From contig NZ_NMZQ01000004.1 in NCBI RefSeq assembly GCF_010093125.1, positions 1 to 64,000 on the forward strand: a stretch of 64,000 nucleotides of DNA. Direction: 5' to 3'. The notes below the pieces were generated by a model that worked only from the letters and a program-made list of their open reading frames with translations, did no database searches and was not told the DNA's origin. A program made the translations under genes and the position numbers. Every line of letters begins with the position of its first letter. Position 1 is the stretch's first letter. Shown here piece after piece: positions 44,441 to 53,851 of the stretch. The DNA comes from Veillonella sp. R32. Lineage in GTDB: Bacteria; Bacillota; Negativicutes; Veillonellales; Veillonellaceae.

Positions 44441-45262
44441 TTAGTTTTCTGAAGGGCCAAACCATTTTTCGTAAATGGTTTTATAGGTACCGTCTGCTTT
44501 TAATTCATCTAAGGCTTGGTTGATTTTGTCACGTAAAGCCGTATCGTTTTGACGGAATGCCCATACAGTGCCACGTGCATCGGTAGGTTCACCGGCTAAG
44601 CGAAGATCTTGATAGGCATCTTGTTTTAAGTAATACATAGCGACTACTGTATCGATGATAACGGCGTCAGCATCACCTTGTTGTAAGGCTTTGAAGGCAT
44701 CTTCGTTATTTTTCATTTCTTGTACGGTAGCGCCAGGAATATGTTTAGCCATGTCTGTTGAAATAGTGCCACTTTGAGTGATGACTTTTTTGTCTGCTAA
44801 ATCATGCATATTATGGATGCTATCGTCTTCTTTGCGGACAACAGTGATGAAACCATTATCTTTGAAATAAGGTTCTGAAAAGATGACAATTTTAGAACGT
44901 TCGTCGGTAGGATTAATACCGGCAGCAATCATATCAATATCATTATTTTCTAGGGATGGAATGAGTTCATCAAAATCTACGCTCTTTAATTCCATTTTAT
45001 AGCCAATTTTCTTAGCAATCGCTTCCATCAAATCGATGTCAAAGCCTACATATTTTTTCCCGTCTTTAAATTCGTAAGGTGCAAACGTTGTTTCTGTACC
45101 TACGCGTAATACTTTTTCAGTAGAGGCTGTATTGGTTGACGTAGAGGTACTAGCGCTACTACTACAACCTGTTAGTAAACCGGCGATTAATAGACTCGCC
45201 GTAAGACCTAGCACCATTCTTTTACTGGCCATATTTTTAATGCACTTCATAAGATTCATCAT
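44441..45262 (-). CDS. Polar amino acid ABC transporter substrate-binding lipoprotein, copy 2
   Basis: 273 aa, GAGGAGG upstream of ATGATG. Lipobox LLTGC followed by a Ser/Thr-rich linker (SSSASTSTSTNTAS). Family 3 fold: LRVGTETTFAPYEF, YVGFDIDLMEAIAKKIGYKMELKS, DMIAAGINPTDERSKIVIFSEPYF and DELKADGTYKTIYEKWFG. Clearly a paralogue of the protein at 43354-44145, from a tandem duplication; each has its own terminator. Confidence 0.9.
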   Translation of the reverse strand: MMNLMKCIKNMASKRMVLGLTASLLIAGLLTGCSSSASTSTSTNTASTEKVLRVGTETTFAPYEFKDGKKYVGFDIDLMEAIAKKIGYKMELKSVDFDELIPSLENNDIDMIAAGINPTDERSKIVIFSEPYFKDNGFITVVRKEDDSIHNMHDLADKKVITQSGTISTDMAKHIPGATVQEMKNNEDAFKALQQGDADAVIIDTVVAMYYLKQDAYQDLRLAGEPTDARGTVWAFRQNDTALRDKINQALDELKADGTYKTIYEKWFGPSEN

Positions 45263-45820
45263 AATAAGCTCCTCCTCACTGCAAAGCGTATCCTCAGTTG
45301 TACGCTTTAGTTACTTCCTCTGCTTCTCATTGTTCCTTGCAATTATTGCAAATGAATTATCTTATGGGCTCATTATAGCCCTGTAAGCAGTAAATAGCAA
45401 TAGGGGGAGGAGCTGACAAAGTGAGTGTTCATCATGGTTTTAGGGCGATATATAATTTTTGCTTACCAATTATTTTTATTAATTTCTAATACTGATAAAT
45501 TGATTTTTAAGAACAATTATGATTTGCTAGCTTGAATAATATACTTGTATATAAAATTATTTTATACTGGGTATAAGATATATTTTGATTAAATTTCGGA
45601 TAATTTAAAGAAATATCGGAAAATTATAAAAAAGGGCCTAAAAACAAATATCAATAAATTAAATGATAGATATAAAAAAGTGCGTATAATAAAATGCGGA
45701 AATAGAGCGCTACTGCTTCTGTACGACCTTCTCTTTCTACCCTCATAAAGTTGTATAGTTAATAAGCTGGAAATAAAAAAAGAGTGACTATCTTTTAATT
45801 CTAACTATACGCTTTTACAC
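45263..45820. other. Intergenic between the binding-protein and symporter genes
   Basis: About 560 bp, very AT-rich. A widely spaced inverted repeat (GTATAGTTA near 45753 / TAACTATAC near 45802) could form part of the symporter terminator. No gene recognised. Confidence 0.4.
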
Positions 45821-47242
45821 TCACGCATCTTCATGTTTAGCATCTTTATGCCACCACACGATACCGTCCTGATTAGGCAAGGTACTGCGATCAAAAGTAG
45901 GTTCAACAATACCTGCTTTTTTCTGTTTAAAGTAGTCCACCATAGCCACTTTGCTTTGTTTCGCTAATAAGAGGATAGCTGTTAGATTGGTAAGTACCAT
46001 GAAAGCCATGAATAAATCAGCTAGATTCCATACTAGGTTTAAGGAAGCAATGGAACCAAAGTAGACCATAATAACTACGAAAATACGGAAAATATTGAGA
46101 TATAACGAGTTTTTTGTCAAATGAGCAATATTAATTTCGCCATAGTAGTAATTCCCTACGATGGAAGAAAAGGCGAACATGAAAATGAAGATAGCCATCA
46201 CACCAGGGGCCCAATCGCCCAATTGCATAGCCAAATCATGTTGCACAAGGGCAATACCAGTTAGGCCAGAGCCTTCATAATTGCCCGATACAAGTACGAT
46301 AAAAGCGGACGCTGTACAAACTAAGAACGTATCAACGAATACCCCAAAGCTTTGAATAAGGCCTTGTTTTACTGGGTGGCTTACATCAGCGGTAGCCGCT
46401 GCATTTGGTACAGACCCTTCACCGGCTTCGTTGGAGAATAAGCCACGTTTAATACCATTCATGATAGCGGCTCCGAAGAAACCACCAGAAGCAGCATCAA
46501 AGGTAAAGGCTTTTGTGAAAATAGCATAGAATACATTTGGTAATTCGGTAATATTTACAAGCACAATGTAGAGGGCTGTTAAAATATATACACCCGCCAT
46601 AAGAGGGACAAGCCATTCGCTAAGACGTGCTACGCGAGCAATACCACCGAAGATAACAAGGGCTGTTAAAACAGTAACGGCGATGGCTGTATGTTGTGGG
46701 TCAATTTGTACGGTTTGCAGAGCATTAGCTAAAGTGTTAGCTTGTACGGAGTTGTAAATAAGACCATAGGTAACACTGATTAATACGGCAAAGATAAAGG
46801 CGAATACAGGGCTTTTAAGGCCTAGTTTGATATAATAGGCAGGCCCACCGTGGAAACCACCTTTTTTAGAAGGTACTTTATAGATTTGGGCTAACGTACT
46901 TTCCACAAAGCCGGTAGCAGCGCCTAAAAAGGCAATAAACCACATCCAGAAAACAGCCCCTGGGCCACCTAGCACAACGGCGATGGCAATACCGGCAATA
47001 TTACCAACCCCTACACGGGAGGCAGAGCTAACGCAGAAGGCCTGGAAAGAGGAAATACGATTACCATTAGTTTTAGTACCAACCCCTTCACCTAATAGGC
47101 GAACCATTTCTTTAAGATAGCGAATTTGAATAAATCCAGTGGAGAAGGAGAACCAAAAACCAGCGGCTACTAGGTAGATGATGATAATATAATCCCAGAG
47201 AAAGCCGGTTACGGTCCCGATGAGAGAGTTGAACGCGTCCAT
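45821..47242 (-). CDS. Sodium:alanine/glycine symporter, AGCS family
   Basis: 473 aa, AAAGGA upstream. About ten hydrophobic segments and AGCS signatures: GNIAGIAIAVVLGGPGAVFWMWFIAFLGAATGFVESTLAQIYK, GGFHGGPAYYI and RGLFSNEAGEGSVPNAAA. It imports alanine or glycine with Na+. Monocistronic. Confidence 0.93.
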   Translation of the reverse strand: MDAFNSLIGTVTGFLWDYIIIIYLVAAGFWFSFSTGFIQIRYLKEMVRLLGEGVGTKTNGNRISSFQAFCVSSASRVGVGNIAGIAIAVVLGGPGAVFWMWFIAFLGAATGFVESTLAQIYKVPSKKGGFHGGPAYYIKLGLKSPVFAFIFAVLISVTYGLIYNSVQANTLANALQTVQIDPQHTAIAVTVLTALVIFGGIARVARLSEWLVPLMAGVYILTALYIVLVNITELPNVFYAIFTKAFTFDAASGGFFGAAIMNGIKRGLFSNEAGEGSVPNAAATADVSHPVKQGLIQSFGVFVDTFLVCTASAFIVLVSGNYEGSGLTGIALVQHDLAMQLGDWAPGVMAIFIFMFAFSSIVGNYYYGEINIAHLTKNSLYLNIFRIFVVIMVYFGSIASLNLVWNLADLFMAFMVLTNLTAILLLAKQSKVAMVDYFKQKKAGIVEPTFDRSTLPNQDGIVWWHKDAKHEDA

Positions 47243-47361
47243 ACTACATTCCTTTCATAACATAACGAAAAATAATATCTATAGAATATAAATCTATAGA
47301 CATTATACTATATAGAAAGAGTGACGTATATACATTTTGTATGTATACATTATTCGCAAAC

Positions 47362-47390
47362 TTGTCTTTTCCCCTTTATTAGTATATAAT
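47362..47390 (+). promoter_or_regulatory. Promoter of the SRP RNA gene
   Basis: -35 TTGTCT (47362-47367), 17-bp spacer, -10 TATAAT (47385-47390); predicted start about 47397, at the first paired base of the RNA. Confidence 0.75.
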
Positions 47391-47396
47391 AATATA

Positions 47397-47562
47397 GCTA
47401 GCCGTAATGCAGGACTGGATTATGGCAGTCTTGTGGGGCTCGTGCAATGGAAGCCTGTGAATCGTGTCAGGATCGAGAGATAGCAGCACTAAGCGGTTAC
47501 TTTCATGTGCCACGAGGGAACCTATGAGGCTGTCATAATCGAGTGTTGCAGCGGCTTTTTTT
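47397..47562 (+). ncRNA. ffs: Signal recognition particle RNA (4.5S-like)
   Basis: About 165 nt. The apical domain has the SRP helix 8 core GTCAGG...AGCAGCACTAAG around a GAGA tetraloop (47471-47485), as in GTCAGGTCCGGAAGGAAGCAGC of other bacteria. The two arms pair over a long distance: GGATTATGGCAGTCTT with AGGCTGTCATAATC, GGCTCGTG with CCACGAG, and AGCCG with CGGCT. The last stem plus a T7 run is the terminator. Its place before dnaX matches Bacillus. No clear Alu domain was seen. Confidence 0.88.
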
Positions 47563-47614
47563 GCTAGCTGGAGCAATGGATTGGATAGGAAATAAGCAAG
47601 AAAGGAGGTCCGTG

Positions 47615-49978
47615 ATGAGTTATGTAGCTTTGTATCGGAAATGGCGCCCCCAGACGTTTACTGATGTGGTAGGACAAAAGCAAGTGAGTGAAACCTTGAT
47701 GCGCGCAATTCGTGAAGATAAAGTAGCTCATGCTTATCTTTTTTCAGGGCCCCGAGGAACGGGCAAAACCAGTGTGGCTAAGATTTTTGCAAGGGCTATT
47801 AACTGTGAAAAAGGACCTACGGATCATCCTTGTAATGAATGTACTTCTTGTAAGCAGATCTTAAGCGGTCAGTCGATGGACGTGTTAGAGATTGACGCAG
47901 CCTCTAATCGTGGGATTGATGAAATTCGCTCTTTGCGTGAAAGTGTTAAATTTTTGCCTGTCGAAGGGCGTAAGAAGATTTTCATCATTGACGAAGCGCA
48001 TATGTTGACGAATGAAGCGTGGAATGCCTTACTTAAGACGATTGAAGAACCACCACCTCATATTATGTTTATCTTTGCCACTACTGAAGTGGATAAATTG
48101 CCGGTAACGATTTTATCGCGTTGTCAGCGCTATACATTCCGTCGTATTACGGCGGATGACATTGCGGAACATTTACTGCATGTGGCGGCGGAAAGTCAGA
48201 TTTCCTTAGCGCCTGAAGCAGCGCAATTAATCGCCATTCATGCAGATGGTGGTCTCCGTGATGCGCTGAGTATTCTTGATCAATGCTCAGGCATGGCTAC
48301 AGATATGATTACGTCTGAAACGGTAGAATCCATGATTGGTCTAGTTGGTAAAGAATGGATTATGACATTTTTAGATTATTTGCGACAAGGTGATGGCGCA
48401 TCGGTGTTAGTGGCTTGTAAAAAAGCCCTTAGTGAAGGTCGCGATAGCAAACAAATTATTGAAGCCCTCATTCAACATGTAAGAGCGTTAGTGATTGAAA
48501 AAGTATTGCCTACAGCGGAAGAATTAGCCTTATATGCTCCGTTTAAAGCACAATTTAGTGCACAAGCGGCCGCTTTTTCGGTGGATGATTTAAATTATTA
48601 TGTTAAAGAATTGCAGCAGATTTTAAATGATGCGAAACGAGTCGATAATCCACGCATTGTTATTGAAATGGGTTTACTTGGCATTTGCGCGCGCGTACAA
48701 GTAAGCGAAGAAGATGTGATTGAGCGCTTGGCTGCTGTAGAAAGTCGATTAGATTCGGCCGATAATCAGTGGAGTGCTCGGTTAGCGCAATTGGAAAGTC
48801 AACCGCCGGTTATGATGGCTGCCCCTGTATCCCCTATGGCAGGTGGTGTAGTAGAACCGAGTATAACGGCTAGTCTTAATGGTGCCAGTGCGGCGACGGG
48901 TATGGCCGTAGGCATGAAGCCCCCAGGTAGTGGAGCCGTAGGCGCTGTGCCACCTAGTAGTACTAGGCCGGGTATGACTCCGCCAGGGGCTAGGCCGCCA
49001 AAACGAGGAGCTAGTTCAAGTACGTCTAGTTCCGCTTTGTCGGCTATTGAAACAGCCAAGGTGGGAGTTCAATCAGGCATGGCTACGCAAAAACATGGTC
49101 ATGAGCCTATGTCTTCGGTAGAAGATAAAGACGTAGTTTTAGGAGAACGTATCATAAATCCTAAAACATATGGTAAAATAAAATCGGATATGTTAAATTA
49201 TGCATCTAGTCGTTCCTGGAATTTAGTGAGTGGCTTTTATAAAAATGCAGAACTTATCTATGCTGATGAAAGTCGAATTGTATTTTTGTTTTCTCAGGCC
49301 CCTTTGGTAGCGATTGCAGGCCATCCTGAGCGACTATATGAAGTTGAACAAAGTGTGCATCAAGCGTTAGGATATCCAGCGCGGGTGCAGTTATTTAGTA
49401 AGACGGAACCAGAGGCAAAAGAGTATTGGCAGGCTGCGAAGAATGTGGCTACTGGCGTAGCCAATCAAAGTGTTACTCAGGAACCGCCTCTTCAGCAGAG
49501 TATCGCGCCACAACCGGTGACTCAACAGAGTACAATGCCTAAGGTGACGCCACCAAAGGCTATGTCAGATAGTATTGATGATTTTGGCGCTACGCCAGCG
49601 GTGACGGGGCCTACCTCTACGGTACAACCTGTTGAGGGGACTAAGGCGGCGACGCCTGTAGTTGACGATTTTGGTGCTGGTGATTTTGAAACACCACCGC
49701 CACCAATCGATGAATATGAATCGGCAGAGCTTGCTGTGGATGACTTTGGAGCTACGCAGGCAACACCTATGGTTGATGATGCGCAAATGGCATCAGGTGA
49801 AAAAAAAAAGACCCTAACAGCCACGGACTTACAGAAACTCCCTAAATGGGATCCTAATCATTGTCGTCCTGAAGAACTGGAAAATCCTTTGTTACTAGGG
49901 GCATTAGCACATGCCGCGGCTGAAGGTAATGATATTTATGTAGAAGTTGTGCCTGATGATGAAGATGACGATATGTAA
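47615..49978 (+). CDS. dnaX: DNA polymerase III subunits gamma/tau
   Basis: 787 aa from the ATG at 47615 with AAAGGAGG upstream. AAA+ clamp-loader part: MSYVALYRKWRPQTF, Walker A GPRGTGKTS (about residues 44-52), zinc motif with CEKGPTDHPCNECTSC, DEAHML, and SRC (sensor/arginine finger). From about residue 390 a Pro/Ala/Gly-rich linker, then a tau-like region and, at residues 654-711, three copies of a DDFGA motif. A run of ten A (49800-49809) lies at about codon 729, before an acidic tail ending DDEDDDM. First of the dnaX-ybaB-recR-bofA series. Confidence 0.95.
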   Translation: MSYVALYRKWRPQTFTDVVGQKQVSETLMRAIREDKVAHAYLFSGPRGTGKTSVAKIFARAINCEKGPTDHPCNECTSCKQILSGQSMDVLEIDAASNRGIDEIRSLRESVKFLPVEGRKKIFIIDEAHMLTNEAWNALLKTIEEPPPHIMFIFATTEVDKLPVTILSRCQRYTFRRITADDIAEHLLHVAAESQISLAPEAAQLIAIHADGGLRDALSILDQCSGMATDMITSETVESMIGLVGKEWIMTFLDYLRQGDGASVLVACKKALSEGRDSKQIIEALIQHVRALVIEKVLPTAEELALYAPFKAQFSAQAAAFSVDDLNYYVKELQQILNDAKRVDNPRIVIEMGLLGICARVQVSEEDVIERLAAVESRLDSADNQWSARLAQLESQPPVMMAAPVSPMAGGVVEPSITASLNGASAATGMAVGMKPPGSGAVGAVPPSSTRPGMTPPGARPPKRGASSSTSSSALSAIETAKVGVQSGMATQKHGHEPMSSVEDKDVVLGERIINPKTYGKIKSDMLNYASSRSWNLVSGFYKNAELIYADESRIVFLFSQAPLVAIAGHPERLYEVEQSVHQALGYPARVQLFSKTEPEAKEYWQAAKNVATGVANQSVTQEPPLQQSIAPQPVTQQSTMPKVTPPKAMSDSIDDFGATPAVTGPTSTVQPVEGTKAATPVVDDFGAGDFETPPPPIDEYESAELAVDDFGATQATPMVDDAQMASGEKKKTLTATDLQKLPKWDPNHCRPEELENPLLLGALAHAAAEGNDIYVEVVPDDEDDDM

Positions 49979-50013
49979 TCGATTAATGTGTATGAATTGA
50001 AGGAGGAACAATA

Positions 50014-50349
50014 ATGTTCGGTAAAGGTATGCCAAATATGGGCAATATGCAAGGTATGATGAAAAAAGTACAGAAAATGCAAGCAGACATGCAGAAAATG
50101 CAGGAAGAATTAAAAACTAAGACGGTAGATGCCTCTGTTGGTGGCGGTGCCGTTACTATCGTAATGAATGGTGAAAAAATCGTACAATCTGTTAAAATCG
50201 ATCCATCTGTAGTAGATACAGAGGATATGGAAATGTTAGAAGACTTAGTATTATCCGCCGTTAATGCAGCTGGTCAAAAAGTTGACGACATGATGGCTCA
50301 AGAAATGAGTAAAGTAACTGGCGGCATGAAATTACCAGGGTTGTTCTAA
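50014..50349 (+). CDS. ybaB: Nucleoid-associated protein, YbaB/EbfC family
   Basis: 111 aa, AAGGAGG upstream. N-terminal Met/Gln-rich coiled coil ([18 protein letters not shown]), then the YbaB core [21 protein letters not shown]. Binds DNA as a dimer. Lies between dnaX and recR, the conserved order. Confidence 0.96.
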   Translation: MFGKGMPNMGNMQGMMKKVQKMQADMQKMQEELKTKTVDASVGGGAVTIVMNGEKIVQSVKIDPSVVDTEDMEMLEDLVLSAVNAAGQKVDDMMAQEMSKVTGGMKLPGLF

Positions 50350-50350
50350 A

Positions 50351-50941
50351 ATGGCCAATCCGTTAGAACGGTTAGTAGAAGAATTGCGCCGTTTGCCTGG
50401 CATTGGCGCTAAATCGGCGCGACGCTTAGCGTATCATTTAGTGGAGCTTCCGAAGGAAGACGTGGATGCGCTCGTAGATACCATTGTACAAGCTAAAGAG
50501 GCCACTAAGCGTTGTTCCATTTGTTTTAACTTATCGGCTCAAGATCCTTGTGAATACTGTGCCAATGAGAATCGTGACCACAGCATAATTTGTGTAGTGG
50601 AAACGTCGCGAGATGTGATTGCTATTGAGCGCAGTGGTGATTATAAAGGGGTATATCATGTGCTCGAAGGGGCCCTATCGCCACTGGAAGGTATTGGCGT
50701 AGAAGATATTCGCATTAAAGAATTATTAGACCGCTTGCGGGATGAAACGGTGACTGAAGTCATTTTAGCGACTGATCCTGACCCTGAAGGGGAAGCAACG
50801 GCGTTGTATTTGGCACGGTTGCTGAAGCCTATTGGTATAAAAGTGACGCGCATTGCTCGTGGTGTACCGGTAGGTGGAGACATTGAATATGCAGATGAGT
50901 TAACTATCGGCGGAGCTGTTATGAACCGCCGAGAAATGTGA
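50351..50941 (+). CDS. recR: Recombination mediator RecR
   Basis: 196 aa, one base after ybaB. Helix-hairpin-helix LRRLPGIGAKSARRLAYHLV, zinc finger CSICFNLSAQDPCEYC, and Toprim domain with VVETSRDVIAIE and ILATDPDPEGEATALYL. Works with RecO/RecF loading RecA at gaps. Normal length. Confidence 0.97.
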   Translation: MANPLERLVEELRRLPGIGAKSARRLAYHLVELPKEDVDALVDTIVQAKEATKRCSICFNLSAQDPCEYCANENRDHSIICVVETSRDVIAIERSGDYKGVYHVLEGALSPLEGIGVEDIRIKELLDRLRDETVTEVILATDPDPEGEATALYLARLLKPIGIKVTRIARGVPVGGDIEYADELTIGGAVMNRREM

Positions 50942-50950
50942 GGCTTTTAG

Positions 50951-51184
50951 ATGGATTTAATAGTAACAGCCGTCGTTGCTGTCGTCGTTATTTATACGAT
51001 TTTTAAAGTGGCATTTTATACCGTAAAAAAGGTAGGCTTAAATTTAATTTTAGGCTATGCTGCGTTTTATATTTGTAATAATTTCTTCCATATCCCTGTG
51101 GATATGACAGTGCTCATGTGGTTTTTAACAGCAGTATTAGGGCCAATCCCTGTCATTGTGGTGGCTCTTATGCATAGTATGTAA
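50951..51184 (+). CDS. BofA-like (pro-sigma-K processing inhibitor family) membrane protein
   Basis: 77 aa, two or three hydrophobic segments and the family-type stretch VGLNLILGYAAFYICNNFFHIPVDMTV. Position after recR equals that of bofA in Bacillus. BofA restrains sigma-K processing during sporulation; nothing in this window indicates sporulation, so the role here is unclear. Confidence 0.75.
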   Translation: MDLIVTAVVAVVVIYTIFKVAFYTVKKVGLNLILGYAAFYICNNFFHIPVDMTVLMWFLTAVLGPIPVIVVALMHSM

Positions 51185-51199
51185 GGAGGCTAAGAGACC

Positions 51200-53770
51200 A
51201 TGTCGCAGTTAAACGAAGCCCAACAGCGTGTAGTGACAACGTTGGACAAGAATATACTGTTATTGGCCTCAGCTGGCACTGGAAAAACGAATACCTTGGC
51301 TCACCGGGTAGCTCACATTTTACAAAGTGGAGCGGCAAAAGGCGATGAAATTCTCTGCATGACCTTTACGAATAAGGCGTGCCGTGAAATGAAAGAACGC
51401 ATTTTAACCATGGCGGGGTCAGTGGCTAAAGCTGTGGAGGTTAGTACCTTTCACAGCTTTTGTTATAAAGTGCTACAAGAGGAAAGTAAGCGCAATGACA
51501 CGCTGTATATGGATATGTCTATTTATGACGAAGTCGATTGTCAGGAATTATTAGCCCCTTGGCTCCCCATAGGCATGCGGGAACCGGTGTTTATGAATCT
51601 AATTAGCCATGTGAAGGAATATCGGTCATTATGGGGTATGTATACAGATACACCAGCTGACGATTATCGCCATACCATTGATCGTTTGTTCTTAGAGCAA
51701 CGGGACACGATGGAACGATTTTTTAATGGCCTTACGATGAGTACGTTGGCCGATTTTCGTGAAACGGGCTATAAAACGTTAATAGCCTATGAAGAAGCGT
51801 TAGCTAATGTGCATGGTGTAGATTTCACGGATCTAATTACACAGGTTCATCGTTTATTTCAAGAAGAATCGATTCGTGAACGGTGGCGCAGTCGCTATTC
51901 GTATATTTCTGTTGACGAAATGCAAGATACTAGTGATTTAGAAGCAGAAGTGATGAAACTGCTTTGGCAGGGCAATCACATTTTGCTTTGTGGTGATTAT
52001 TTTCAAACGATTTACGAGTGGCGCGGGTCTAATCCAGAGCGCTTATTGGCTGCCTATAAACAAGAATTTCAGCCAGAAGTCATTGTGTTTTATGAAAATT
52101 ATAGAGCCAATCGACAGCTTTTTGATGTTTCTTTTGCCGTATTGCAACGCATGTTTCCTCGCTTGATTAATGAGTTTTATGAAAAGCCACCTTTTGCAGC
52201 GACTAAAGAAGAAGGGGAACCCATTATCGTCCATAAGGCACCTACGGAGTGGAAAGAAGGGGCTTATATTTTCGATATGATTCAAACCTTACCTAAAGAG
52301 GCAAATATTGGTGTCTTGGTGCGTAGTAATAAACAAGCTCAGTATTTGAGTGCTTTATTTAGTCGTTGTAATGATAATTTGCCCCCTGCGGAGCAACGAC
52401 AATTTATGATTATCGATGAATATAAATTCTTCCGACGTCAAGAAATCAAAGATGTGATGGCCTATTTTAAATTGCTTTTAAACCCTCATGATGCCCTAAG
52501 TGCTAAGCGTTTAATCAAGCGCTATGTAAAAGGGATTGGGGAGGCTCGGATTCAGCAGATTGAAAGCGAAACAGTGCGCACTATGGGCCTTCGATTGACT
52601 GACTTTTTAGATATGCAGATTTTTGAAAGCGAGCCTTACGATGGACTTATAAAAGGTTTAGCAGCGGGTAATATTATTGTGTATGATGTGGAAAGCACGG
52701 GCACAGATACGACTAAGGACGAAATTATTCAGATTGCAGCCTTTAAATTGAAGCCTGATGGCTCAGAAGGAGCCGTCTTTGAACGCTTTATTCGGCCTAG
52801 TAAGCCCGTTGGTGATTCGGAGTTGGTTCATGGATTTAGCGATGCCTATTTAGCTGACCATGGTGAAGACGCAGCCACTGTGTTAGCTGAGTTTAAAGAA
52901 TTTACCAAGGGTGCTATTATTGTGGGGCATAATGTAAACTATGATATTAGCATTTTTACGAGTGAACTACATCGTCACAATTTAGGAGACCCGCAATTTG
53001 CAGGCGTCTATGATACCTTAGATATATATCGCCGGTTTTATCCGCGCTTAGCCAATCATAAATTAGGATTTTTAAGTGAAACGTTTCCTATTAACTACAC
53101 GCCTACGCACAATGCTATGGATGATATTCGCGCTACAGCACGATTATTGTTGTATGCGATTGAAAAGAATATTGAGCCCACCGCTGATCAACGTAGAGCC
53201 TTGATTAGTAATTTTAAAAATGCTTTTGCTACTATGGCTTCACAAATGGCTACGTTGCGGCGTAAAATTGTAACGGATAAACCGTCAGCCCTATTGGCTT
53301 ATATTATGAAAGATATGGGCGTTTTGGCGTATTATACTGAGCGACGAGAACATGAGCGCGTTGAGTATATTCGTGATTTATATCGCCTTATGGTAGAGTT
53401 AGAAGGGCAAGATAGCCACTTAGCTGGTCGTGAATATTTACAACGCATGTTGGAACAAGCCGCTTTGACGGCTGGTGAACCGGATCAACGGTTGAAAAAT
53501 AATGACCGCATTCCTATCATTACGGTACATCAAGCTAAGGGCAGTGAATTTGATTACGTCTTTTTAGCTGGTCTGCGGGAAGGCGTATTCCCTAGCTTTT
53601 TAGCGCTAAAAGAAGGGAAACGTTCAGAAGAACAACGATTATTTTATGTAGCGATTACGCGCGCTAAACAGCGTTTATTTATTTCCTATGCATCGACCAA
53701 TGATCGTGGGAAGCCTTGTAAAGCAAGTGAGTTTTTACAATATTTACCGAATAGTGTTGTATGGGAATAA
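51200..53770 (+). CDS. UvrD/PcrA-type helicase with an embedded DEDDh exonuclease domain
   Basis: 856 aa, AAGGAGG upstream. Superfamily 1A helicase motifs: ASAGTGKTNT (residues 23-32), VDEMQDTSD, GDYFQTIYEWRGSNPERL, then near the C-terminus ITVHQAKGSEFDYVFLAGL and FYVAITRAKQRLF. Between motifs IV and V an intact DnaQ-like domain occupies about 491-655: Asp496 and Glu498 (VYDVEST), Asp582 (HNVNYDISIF), His637 and Asp641 (THNAMDDIRAT), the full DEDDh set. It probably unwinds and trims DNA 3'-5' in repair. It follows the recR region on the same strand and may be co-transcribed. Confidence 0.9.
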   Translation: MSQLNEAQQRVVTTLDKNILLLASAGTGKTNTLAHRVAHILQSGAAKGDEILCMTFTNKACREMKERILTMAGSVAKAVEVSTFHSFCYKVLQEESKRNDTLYMDMSIYDEVDCQELLAPWLPIGMREPVFMNLISHVKEYRSLWGMYTDTPADDYRHTIDRLFLEQRDTMERFFNGLTMSTLADFRETGYKTLIAYEEALANVHGVDFTDLITQVHRLFQEESIRERWRSRYSYISVDEMQDTSDLEAEVMKLLWQGNHILLCGDYFQTIYEWRGSNPERLLAAYKQEFQPEVIVFYENYRANRQLFDVSFAVLQRMFPRLINEFYEKPPFAATKEEGEPIIVHKAPTEWKEGAYIFDMIQTLPKEANIGVLVRSNKQAQYLSALFSRCNDNLPPAEQRQFMIIDEYKFFRRQEIKDVMAYFKLLLNPHDALSAKRLIKRYVKGIGEARIQQIESETVRTMGLRLTDFLDMQIFESEPYDGLIKGLAAGNIIVYDVESTGTDTTKDEIIQIAAFKLKPDGSEGAVFERFIRPSKPVGDSELVHGFSDAYLADHGEDAATVLAEFKEFTKGAIIVGHNVNYDISIFTSELHRHNLGDPQFAGVYDTLDIYRRFYPRLANHKLGFLSETFPINYTPTHNAMDDIRATARLLLYAIEKNIEPTADQRRALISNFKNAFATMASQMATLRRKIVTDKPSALLAYIMKDMGVLAYYTERREHERVEYIRDLYRLMVELEGQDSHLAGREYLQRMLEQAALTAGEPDQRLKNNDRIPIITVHQAKGSEFDYVFLAGLREGVFPSFLALKEGKRSEEQRLFYVAITRAKQRLFISYASTNDRGKPCKASEFLQYLPNSVVWE

Positions 53771-53851
53771 GCGTATAGTTTAGGCGTTACCTTCATTCGT
53801 TGAAGGGACGCACTATTATATAAAAGAAGCTACGGGACGAGGAGGTGTTGT

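Noticed and set aside
48799-49059. Open frame antisense to the dnaX linker
   Set aside because: Produced by the Pro/Ala/Gly-rich linker of dnaX; no start signal.
48700-49100. Classical dnaX frameshift site making a gamma-sized product
   Set aside because: No A-AAA-AAG heptamer with a following stem was found near codon 430; only the later A10 run qualifies.
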